In this document: one piece after another, positions 42,357-49,596 of the stretch
Layout of the letters: each line of letters starts with the position of its first letter
Position numbering within the stretch: the first letter of the stretch is position 1
Origin: Pythium myriotylum
Lineage: Eukaryota > Oomycota > Peronosporomycetes > Pythiales > Pythiaceae
NCBI GenBank assembly: GCA_023091665.1
Contig: JALJCQ010000025.1
Coordinates: 674,344 to 738,343 of the forward strand
Direction: 5' to 3'
Length of the DNA: 64,000 nt
The notes under the pieces: model-generated
Seen by the model: only the letters and a program-made list of their open reading frames with translations
Database searches by the model: none
Told to the model about the DNA's origin: nothing
Translations under genes and position numbers: made by a program

Positions 42357-44051
42357 ATGGAGCTCGACGCGTTCCTCCGCGACGTGGAGGCCGAGCAGCG
42401 CCGCGTGCTGCTGCTCGCGCTCTCGCGCGCCGTCGACGAGGCCGCGCTCCAGCAGCGCGCCACGCTCGAGGCCGCCACGCGACGCGCGTTCGACGAGCTC
42501 ACGCGGCGCCAGCCCAGCGCGCTGGAGGCGCTCACGTCGCAGACGCTCGCCAGCGGCGACGACTCGGGGCTGCTGCGCTGGATTCCGGACCGCGAGCAGG
42601 CGCGCGCGTGCGTGGACCGTCTGCGCGGCCACCTCGCGGCGCGCCAGGGCAACCTCTTCCGCAGCGACTTCGAGGCGCTGCTCGCCGTGTACATGGAGGC
42701 GCTCGCGATCCCGATGGTCAGCGGCTCGCGACTGGCCCACCGCATCGAAGACTTGAAGAACGCGCTCCAGCAGACGGCTGCGACCACGGACGAGCTCTGC
42801 AGCCTCGTCTACCGCGTCAACTGGGCGTGCTACGGCGTGCGCACGATCGGCAACGCGCGCTCCCACGACGCCACGCCGCTCTCGGAGGCCGAGGCGCTCG
42901 AGCTCTGCGCCTGCTTCAGCGCGCTCGGCGCCGCCATGCCCACGCTCGCGCTCGAGTTCGACGCGGCCAAGCCCAAACCGGAGATTACGAGGGACCCACC
43001 GTTGTCGACGAGTGCTCGCGAGCCGACCGTGGATCGAGCGGCTCTGCATCAGCTACGTCAGCTTGTAAGCCAAGGCGGTGCAGCGCCCAATGAATTTGAA
43101 AGACTTGTACAACTACTAGCTGCCGGACTCAATAGTGCTAACAGTGCCAACACCTCTCCTCCGCCACCGATCACTACGGCGAAAGCAAGTCCACCACTTC
43201 CTCCAGGATTCCCGCCATTTGCTCCTAACGCCGCACCACCACTGCCTCCAGGATTCCTGGACAAACCGAGTGGGTGGATAACTCAAAGTGTATCAAAATC
43301 GGTACAATCGCCCTTGCGGAACGGAAGTCCGACATCCGTCACGTCGCTGCTAGCTGTTCACCCGACGCAAGCGGCCTTGGCGTTGGTACCAAGTTATAAA
43401 TTTTATCATGATCGACCGACTGAGCTGCCTAAAGAAAGCGATCGCACGCGCATGGCGATGTTTGCTCGGATGATCAATCACATGAACTTTGTGCCCAAGG
43501 CGAGGTTGTGCCCATTTTCAGAGGGCCACGATCCATCCTGCCCGCTGTCGCACTCGTATCTCGAAGTTATGTGCTATAACCCTCTTTATAAGCGCTTGAT
43601 CTGCCGTCAACCCTCTCACTACTGGTCGAGCCAAGTTGTCGAAGACGAAAACTGTGTATGCATCCACGTCGATACGGGACTCAAGTGGGAGTGGCTTGAC
43701 GAGGCTCGAGATAAGCGCATGTACTGCATCCGTGGCAGCAAGTGCACGAACAACAAGTGTGTCAAGTCACATTCATTCGAAGAAATGTGCTGGTATAATC
43801 TGGCGTACAAGGTCAAGAAATGTGCGATCCGCGCCCATGATTATGTCGCCCAGAGCCGCGGCGCTATCGAGCCACCTCTTGATTGCAACTATTACCATGT
43901 GGAGGTGGGGAAGAATGCTGATATGCGGGAGTTGATGATCGAGGACGACCACGTTGGAAGGCACGTCAAGATGTTGTTTGCGGAGCGTACCCACAAGCCG
44001 TTAGCCGATGCACTCGAGGCCCTGCGGTTCGCGCGTGCGAACAATCTGTGA
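42357..44051 (+). CDS. CCCH-type zinc-finger protein
   Basis: About 564 aa from ATG 42357 (CCCCATGG context) to TGA 44049-44051. An upstream in-frame ATG at 42072 exists, but the intervening translation is low-quality and overlaps duplicated ankyrin debris. Residues 1-210 are helical, rich in Ala/Leu/Arg/Glu (MELDAFLRDVEAEQRR...). Then come Pro-rich stretches (two PPLPPGF motifs). The C-terminal 200 residues have paired Cys/His motifs: CPFSEGHDPSCPLSH and C-x5-C-x4-C-x3-H (CIRGSKCTNNKCVKSH), the latter matching the second finger of plant tandem CCCH proteins, plus a later Cys/His cluster. RNA binding is inferred from that match. A decayed fragment of this gene lies at 33085. Confidence 0.7.
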   Translation: MELDAFLRDVEAEQRRVLLLALSRAVDEAALQQRATLEAATRRAFDELTRRQPSALEALTSQTLASGDDSGLLRWIPDREQARACVDRLRGHLAARQGNLFRSDFEALLAVYMEALAIPMVSGSRLAHRIEDLKNALQQTAATTDELCSLVYRVNWACYGVRTIGNARSHDATPLSEAEALELCACFSALGAAMPTLALEFDAAKPKPEITRDPPLSTSAREPTVDRAALHQLRQLVSQGGAAPNEFERLVQLLAAGLNSANSANTSPPPPITTAKASPPLPPGFPPFAPNAAPPLPPGFLDKPSGWITQSVSKSVQSPLRNGSPTSVTSLLAVHPTQAALALVPSYKFYHDRPTELPKESDRTRMAMFARMINHMNFVPKARLCPFSEGHDPSCPLSHSYLEVMCYNPLYKRLICRQPSHYWSSQVVEDENCVCIHVDTGLKWEWLDEARDKRMYCIRGSKCTNNKCVKSHSFEEMCWYNLAYKVKKCAIRAHDYVAQSRGAIEPPLDCNYYHVEVGKNADMRELMIEDDHVGRHVKMLFAERTHKPLADALEALRFARANNL

Positions 44052-44097
44052 AGGTAATATGCGCACGTCAACACTACGATCGATCCAGCCAGTCAAG

Positions 44098-44099
<2 letters not shown>

Positions 44100-44173
<74 letters not shown>
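44100..44173. repeat. (TC)n microsatellite
   Basis: About 37 TC dinucleotides in a row, shortly 3' of the CCCH-type gene. Confidence 0.95.
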
Positions 44174-44177
<4 letters not shown>

Positions 44178-45285
44178 CTCTTTGAATTCCAGCTCTTCAT
44201 TTCCGTGCGCGATTTCCCCTGTACTGCGTAAAAAAAGTAAATTTGGCCCCCTCGTCTGGTAGTTCCAGTTCAGAGTAATAGATCAAGATAATTTGAGCAG
44301 TGGGCATTTTCTTCTAACACCCACTACTCAGAATATCTTGATTTTTTCCGCGACTGCGTGTCAGAAGTCTTTCAGTCAAGTTGACCGGTTTTGGTACCTC
44401 GGTCGGTCATTCGGGAAAACTTTGTAGACCACAGACACAACGACCCTCATCCTTTGTGCACGCATCGATGGTTCTCAGACCTTCACGACCGTCTCAGGAA
44501 GCACAGGTCCTTCAGAGAACTGTGCACCACGCGGGGTGCAAATTTGTCACCGTTGAATGCACTCACGAAGTCCTTATGGTGAACACGTGAGGGCAAAACC
44601 TGCCGCTGCGTTGACAGAGCAGATGCCTCCCACGAGTCCACACACAGACTCTTTAGGCTGGTCGGCGTTAATACCCCACTGTCACAGGCAGAGGTGAACT
44701 CCAGACACTGAGGCATGAGGTCCAGGATATCATAACCAACGGGGTCGTGAACCCCGCCGGTTGGTCACCTTGACACAGCCCGTGGATCACTCGGTCGGCG
44801 GCGTGCGACGGAAAAACGCGAATCGGTCATCGCCAAAAAGCACGGCGTGCACATGGAACTGGTCGTCCGCGCGCAAAACCTTGTGGATACCCGGTGTGTC
44901 TGGTAGGGTTTAGTCCGAGTCCGTGGAGACACAAAAGAGCTGTTGGAGGCTACGGAACGACCGAAAAGACACGCGCGCACGATGGCAACATGCGTGTGGT
45001 GTGTGTGGGCGTGTGTGTACCAAGTGGGAGGCGTGCGGGGTGCGAATTGAGTGTGGTAGACACTTTTGTGTGGGATGAGACACAGTCTGGCGAGCCTCGG
45101 TCACAAATGACGAAGGCTGTTGTGGGGTCACGTGGTGGAAATCTTGATTGTCGACGCCAATCACAATGCGTGGAATCGGTGGGAGATGACGTGTGCCAAG
45201 TTTGGTGGGCGTGCACTTGGAACTGGTCGTCCGCGCGCAAAACCTTGTGGATACCCGGTGTGTCTGGTAGGGTTTAGTCCGAGTC
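44174..45285. other. Subtelomeric spacer
   Basis: No supported gene. Holds a direct repeat of about 75 bp (44846-44921 and 45209-45283) whose copies each end in a telomere-like GGTAGGGTTTAG. Confidence 0.6.
44846..45283. repeat. 75-bp subtelomeric direct repeat (two copies, 363 bp apart)
   Basis: 44846-44921 and 45209-45283 are identical except for about one base (CACATGG against CACTTGG). Both end GGTAGGGTTTAGTCCGAG. The right copy directly abuts the interstitial telomere block. Confidence 0.9.
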
Positions 45286-45337
45286 TAGGGTTTAGGGTTT
45301 AGGGTTTAGGGTTTAGGGTTTAGGGTTTAGGGTTTAG
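45286..45337 (+). repeat. Interstitial telomere repeats, six full TTTAGGG units
   Basis: TAGGG, six TTTAGGG and a final TTTAG, with the G-rich strand pointing to the window's right end. This is the base of the retroelement array and probably marks a former chromosome terminus. Confidence 0.95.
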
Positions 45338-45738
45338 AGAGGCTTGAAGTGACTTGCAAAGACTTGGTCAGGGAAACTACGACCCAAAGAGTTGCTCTAT
45401 TACAGATGCAGGGGCTCTTTCGACTTGATGTCTTCGTCGGTGGGCGTCTTCGTGCTGAGTGGAAAATTGAAAACTGAGGAAGACCGCCGACCTCGCCCCC
45501 GGGTGCCTACGCTAAAGTCCTACGCTAGAGTCCTACGCTTCTGGGTTCTAGGGCTGGACAGGAACTTGAGTGTTCTGGGTCTGCGTGTCTGTGCTGCTGG
45601 GGTCTTGAGACACGTGAGAATATTCGACGTCCTGGGTTGAACATTCTCGAACATTCTCGGGAATATTCTCGAATGTTCGGTCGAACGTTCTCGAACCTTC
45701 GACAAACTTTTCGACTGGGTTGGCCGAAATTTTCGTCT

Positions 45739-45780
45739 GGGTTTAGGGTTTAGGGTAGGGTTTGGGGTTGAGGGTCGGGG
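45739..45780 (+). repeat. Internal degenerate telomere-like tract (unit 1)
   Basis: GGGTTTAGGGTTTAGGG followed by GTAGGGTTTGGGGTTGAGGGTC-like variants, about 400 bp from the element's 3' end, between the RT stop and the heat-shock elements. Present in every unit; unit 6 is broken within it. Confidence 0.85.
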
Positions 45781-46019
45781 ATGGGTTGTAGACAGATAGT
45801 GCACGATCCGGGCGGCCATTCTTGAATTTGCTCGCAATATGCCAAGCGTTCGCTGTTACCCTTTCGAGGGGGATCATCCCAAGCCAGCCGCTCCGTGAGC
45901 CTTCACTGCACGACCCCATACTCTGTGGCATGGTTCCAAATGAGTGGGTAGCAGCAAGGCTAAACACGTTCTCGCGCGCTGGAAGGGCACGGTCATCCGT
46001 GTCCGGGGTGGTCCAGGCT

Positions 46020-47912
46020 TTAATGCATGGCATCTCCCGAGCTGTTCTTGAAGTGGTCGTCGTAGATGTTGGCCCTGAACTCTGATGGACAGAGTATGTC
46101 TCGGAGGTTCCGTGGACGGCGGTAGCACACAGTGATCTTGATGTTGTGGGCTGCGAACTCGTCTTCAATACGGTGGGCTTGATAGATAGCTCGTAGTTGT
46201 TTCCGAGTTGGGCCGTTCGGGTCATAAGGCACAGACAAGAAGACTTGCTTGGGCTTGCCGAGTTCCGTGGTTGGCCGCGTCGTCTGTTGTGCTTCTTCTT
46301 GTAGCTTGGCGATTCTTTCGATGGCGTCGCGGAAATGGTCTCTAAGCTGGTTAGAGTTGTATCCGCGAGCTGCCAGGCGCTGGAAGAAGGCTCTGACTTG
46401 AGACAGGAAATCTTCCTTCCTGGTGTTCTGGCGGTAATACTTCTGGACAATGCCGATGATGAGGCCTTTCAGAACGCCTGGAGGGTGTGCGCTTTGAGCC
46501 GCGATGTAGAGATAGAGATTGAGCTCTTTCTCATGAGTTCGAGTCTCGTATCTCGTGTCGGATCGGCGGATTTTGAGGTCAAGAAACGGTGCTTCACGAC
46601 CGCGTTCCATGTACGTCCAGCGAAGTCCTGGAATCGTGTTGAGGCGGATCTTGAAGAGTTCGAAAGCACGGGGATCTTTTCCGTCTTGCCAAATCAAAAA
46701 CACGTCGTCGATGTAGCGCTTGTAGAGCACGATGTAGTTGCTGAACTCTCGAAGGATGCTTCGCTCGTGATACGCTACGTAGAGTGATGCGTACGTGGGG
46801 GCACATGGTGTTCCCATGGCGGTGCCCTTGATTTGCTTCCACACGCAGTCTCCGAACATGAACAAGTTCTCGTTCATGATGTAGTCGAGACCTTGGACGA
46901 TCACATTCTCGAAGCGATGCTTCTCTTCTTGGAGCATGGCTTTGATTGTTGCGATGCCGATGTTGGTGGGGATGTTGGTGTAGAGCGAGACGGCGTCAAA
47001 TGTGAACAAACGATGCTTGGGGCTGGGCTGAATCTGTCGAAGTTCAGTCAGCAGCGTGTCGGAGTCTCGAAGGTACGATGGCTGTCGCTGGAGCATGTCT
47101 TGCAACTGGAAATCGATCCACTTCGAGAGACCGGCTGTCGGTGTTCCGCAGCTGGCAATGATAGGGCGAATGGCGAGATCCTCCTTGTGGAGCTTTATCA
47201 GGCCATAGAAGCGTCCTAACTTGCACGAACTTGGATTACACTTGATGACAGCAACTTGTCGTTGGATGACTGGATCTTCACGGTACTGGTAGTTGAGTAG
47301 CATGTAGATCAGGTTCACTTTGGCTGCGATCCGTTGGATCTGGGTCTCTGGTCCGTTGGGAAGACGATACAATGGCGTGTATGTCTCCTCGTCACTCAGG
47401 TGATCAAGACACATGGAAGTGTACTGTGATCGAAGCATGAGCGTCGGGCCGAGGTTCTTGTCTGCCTGCACGACCATCAAGTTCGGATCATTTCGTAGCA
47501 ATCGTAGCAAGTTGCGTTGGTTGCTGTCGAGGTTGAACTTGTGTCGGAAGGGATACTGTGCAATGAGTTCGGTCGCGTGTGACTTGATCGACTCCAGTAA
47601 ATCTTCTTGATGGCGTGGCAGGTGGTTTGGCTGGAAAGCAAGGTTTGGAACGTAGATCTTCGAGTTGTAGTCGCGGTCGCTGGAGTCAGCAAACTGGACT
47701 GCAATTCGAAGAGACCGGACGAGTTTGGGGAAGATGGTAACTGGCGAGAGGGAAGAGCGTTGCGGCGGAGGTGTCGGGCAGAACTTGAGGTTCAGACCCA
47801 GGAGTCTCTTCAGACCTGGTGGAATCTTGGTGCCACGTGGTGTGAGATTGTGGAACGCGAGATTGCGAGGCAATGCGTCCACATCACAAGCCCTACGACA
47901 GCCGAAGATCAA
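46020..47912 (-). CDS. Penelope-like reverse transcriptase (RT), unit 1, no GIY-YIG endonuclease
   Basis: 630 codons from a TTG at 47912 to TAA 46022-46020; the frame is actually open back to 48215, with no ATG until residue 146. RT motifs (numbered from 47912): MVVQADKNLG (146-155), FTFDAVSLYTNIP (303-315, catalytic Asp306), KGTAMGTPCAP (362-372), YKRYIDDVFLIW (397-408, catalytic Asp402 and Asp403), APFLDLKIRR (441-450). The later HPPGVLKGLI and RRPRNLRDIL segments are typical of Penelope-like RTs, which are the closest RT relatives of telomerase RT. The protein stops shortly after RRPRNLRDIL, where GIY-YIG elements would continue. Probably made as a -1 frameshift fusion with ORF1 (about 944 aa). 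Confidence 0.93.
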   Translation of the reverse strand: MIFGCRRACDVDALPRNLAFHNLTPRGTKIPPGLKRLLGLNLKFCPTPPPQRSSLSPVTIFPKLVRSLRIAVQFADSSDRDYNSKIYVPNLAFQPNHLPRHQEDLLESIKSHATELIAQYPFRHKFNLDSNQRNLLRLLRNDPNLMVVQADKNLGPTLMLRSQYTSMCLDHLSDEETYTPLYRLPNGPETQIQRIAAKVNLIYMLLNYQYREDPVIQRQVAVIKCNPSSCKLGRFYGLIKLHKEDLAIRPIIASCGTPTAGLSKWIDFQLQDMLQRQPSYLRDSDTLLTELRQIQPSPKHRLFTFDAVSLYTNIPTNIGIATIKAMLQEEKHRFENVIVQGLDYIMNENLFMFGDCVWKQIKGTAMGTPCAPTYASLYVAYHERSILREFSNYIVLYKRYIDDVFLIWQDGKDPRAFELFKIRLNTIPGLRWTYMERGREAPFLDLKIRRSDTRYETRTHEKELNLYLYIAAQSAHPPGVLKGLIIGIVQKYYRQNTRKEDFLSQVRAFFQRLAARGYNSNQLRDHFRDAIERIAKLQEEAQQTTRPTTELGKPKQVFLSVPYDPNGPTRKQLRAIYQAHRIEDEFAAHNIKITVCYRRPRNLRDILCPSEFRANIYDDHFKNSSGDAMH

Positions 47913-47944
47913 ACTGGCGTTGAAGAGATCCGAGCGGTCGCGTC

Positions 47945-48853
47945 TTATGATCGCGCGGTTTTGGCGCCGCGCGGCGGTTTGTCGGCGGCGTTGCTCCTTT
48001 TCCTTTTGCTTGCGCTTCGCGTGTTGCCGTTTCTTCCGCTGTTTGAGGCGGAAGTTCCCTTTGCGGCGTCGGCCTTTGGTGCAGGGTGCTTCTTGTTCTT
48101 GCTGACGGTCGCACCCTTCGCGCCAGCTCTGGCGTTTTTTCGTTCCTGTTGCTTTGGAACCTTCCGGTCGATACGGAGCTGTCGTAGTTCGTTCTTGATC
48201 GATTGTAGCTTGCGATCAATCAACACGTTCACGAGATCCTGGTTTGGAGTTTCCACCTCCATGTCGGCAGCCGCGGCTTGCTTGGCTTGCTTGTCGACGA
48301 GTCGGATGCTCGCATCAGCTTGGCTGTATCGTTCCGCAAGCTCAAACTGGGTCAGGCGAGCTTCGAACTCGTCCTTGGCATGGTGGTAGATGTCGACATA
48401 TGCGTTCTCGTCTCGATCTTCTTCTTCCATGGCATCCCAGTTGATAGTGTCATACTTGCCGTTCGGGTCGGCTTTGCATGCGAGCTTGCAGTACTCAAGT
48501 GCTCGATCTTGGAAATCGTCTCGGAGCTTCTGAACTTGGAGCTCAAGTTGTTCGAGTTCGGCTTTCTGTACGCTGAGGATGAGATCGAAGGCTTGGTGCT
48601 GAAACTGTAGCTTCAGAGCATCGAATTGATTCATCAGCGTGAGCACTCGAGTTGGAAGGGCCGTCTGGAGTTCGTTGGAGACAACAAGCTTGGCCTGTAC
48701 TCGCAGGGATCTGGGTACTTCTTGGCGTTCGCGTTGTTGTTGCATCTTGCGGAGGCTCTCTTGCTTCGCGCTGAGCTTCCGGTGCAGCTTCTTATAGCGC
48801 TCCAGATACTCCAGGGTGGTCTTCATCAGTGGGCGCGGCAGACTACGATCCAT
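47945..48853 (-). CDS. Element ORF1, unit 1: coiled-coil, basic-tailed protein
   Basis: 302 aa, ATG 48853-48851 to TAA 47947-47945. Residues about 10-45 and 75-118 are heptad-rich, likely coiled coils (YLERYKKLHRKLSAKQESL; KAELEQLELQVQKLRDDF). The middle is acidic (MEEEDRDEN). The tail from about 214 is very basic (SASKRKRS, KNARAGAKG), suited to RNA binding or nuclear entry. No zinc knuckle. Some Penelope-like elements carry a coiled-coil ORF1; the role here is inferred as RNA packaging or RT recruitment. Codons 238-240 (CGA AAA AAC) contain the slippery heptamer leading into the RT frame. Only about 60 nt separate the ATG from the unit border. Confidence 0.85.
   Translation of the reverse strand: MDRSLPRPLMKTTLEYLERYKKLHRKLSAKQESLRKMQQQRERQEVPRSLRVQAKLVVSNELQTALPTRVLTLMNQFDALKLQFQHQAFDLILSVQKAELEQLELQVQKLRDDFQDRALEYCKLACKADPNGKYDTINWDAMEEEDRDENAYVDIYHHAKDEFEARLTQFELAERYSQADASIRLVDKQAKQAAAADMEVETPNQDLVNVLIDRKLQSIKNELRQLRIDRKVPKQQERKNARAGAKGATVSKNKKHPAPKADAAKGTSASNSGRNGNTRSASKRKRSNAADKPPRGAKTARS
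48134..48140 (-). promoter_or_regulatory. Candidate -1 ribosomal frameshift site A_AAA_AAC (unit 1)
   Basis: In the ORF1 frame the codons are CGA AAA AAC, so the heptamer is in the phase required for -1 slippage. Slipping enters the RT frame (open from 48215). A 7-bp stem AGGGTGC/GCACCCT (48117-48111 with 48089-48083) begins 16 nt downstream, and a small GCCA-GAGC-TGGC hairpin sits immediately after the heptamer. Same site at 51711-51717, 55288-55294, 58865-58871 and 62442-62448. Confidence 0.75.
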
Positions 48854-49037
48854 GGCGATGATGGAGAGTCTTTCCTTAATTGCTTCGTCACGCGGGGCTT
48901 GGTCTAGGGTTTAGAGAGGCTTGAAGTGACTTGCAAAGACTTGGTCAGGGAAACTACGACCCAAAGAGTTGCTCTATTACAGATGCAGGGGCTCTTTCGA
49001 CTTGATGTCTTCGTCGGTGGGCGTCTTCGTGCTGAGT

Positions 49038-49056
49038 GGAAAATTGAAAACTGAGG
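49038..49056 (-). promoter_or_regulatory. Oomycete-type core promoter (Inr plus FPR) in the unit 2 3' region
   Basis: CCTCAGTTTTCAATTTTCC on the minus strand matches the oomycete start-site consensus GCTCATTYYNCAWTTTNYY at 17 of 19 positions, with a perfect flanking CAWTTTNYY. It is about 160 bp downstream of the heat-shock elements and about 190-200 nt before the unit 1 ORF1 ATG. Equivalents: 45461-45479, 52615-52633, 56192-56210, 59769-59787, 63346-63364. Confidence 0.65.
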
Positions 49057-49215
49057 AAGACCGCCGACCTCGCCCCCGGGTGCCTACGCTAAAGTCCTAC
49101 GCTAGAGTCCTACGCTTCTGGGTTCTAGGGCTGGACAGGAACTTGAGTGTTCTGGGTCTGCGTGTCTGTGCTGCTGGGGTCTTGAGACACGTGAGAATAT
49201 TCGACGTCCTGGGTT

Positions 49216-49277
49216 GAACATTCTCGAACATTCTCGGGAATATTCTCGAATGTTCGGTCGAACGTTCTCGAACCTTC
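49216..49277 (-). promoter_or_regulatory. Triple heat-shock element in the unit 2 3' region (faces unit 1 ORF1)
   Basis: Three copies of GAANNTTCNNGAANNTTC start exactly 22 bp apart (49216, 49238, 49260): 12 alternating pentamers matching the HSF-binding rule. Equivalent sites: 45639-45700, 52793-52854, 56370-56431, 59947-60008 and 63524-63585. The site lies about 365-425 bp upstream of the neighbouring ORF1 ATG at 48853. Confidence 0.75.
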
Positions 49278-49596
49278 GACAAACTTTTCGACTGGGTTGG
49301 CCGAAATTTTCGTCTGGGTTTAGGGTTTAGGGTAGGGTTTGGGGTTGAGGGTCGGGGATGGGTTGTAGACAGATAGTGCACGATCCGGGCGGCCATTCTT
49401 GAATTTGCTCGCAATATGCCAAGCGTTCGCTGTTACCCTTTCGAGGGGGATCATCCCAAGCCAGCCGCTCCGTGAGCCTTCACTGCACGACCCCATACTC
49501 TGTGGCATGGTTCCAAATGAGTGGGTAGCAGCAAGGCTAAACACGTTCTCGCGCGCTGGAAGGGCACGGTCATCCGTGTCCGGGGTGGTCCAGGCT

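Larger units (their letters stand above)
45338..48914 (-). mobile_element. Penelope-like element unit 1
   Basis: Complete unit nearest the centromere. Order along the coding strand: about 62 nt from the unit border to the ORF1 ATG, ORF1, overlapping RT frame, then about 680 nt of 3' region. That region contains a degenerate telomere-like tract (45739-45780), heat-shock-element triplet (45639-45700), core promoter match (45461-45479) and a terminal ...CTCTCTAAA end that runs into C-strand telomere sequence. Confidence 0.92.

Noticed and set aside
45743..46450. 235-codon minus-strand frame after the RT, checked as a possible GIY-YIG endonuclease
   Set aside because: No GIY or YIG-like motifs and no Cys/His pattern typical of such linkers; it overlaps RT coding and the telomere-like tract.
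47893..48219. 108-codon third-frame ORF overlapping ORF1 and RT
   Set aside because: No conserved features; the RT-frame overlap and slippery site explain the coding pattern better.
47607..48389. 260-codon + strand ORF, repeated in every unit
   Set aside because: Antisense to ORF1 and RT; the Leu/Phe-rich translation is the complement of the basic ORF1 tail.
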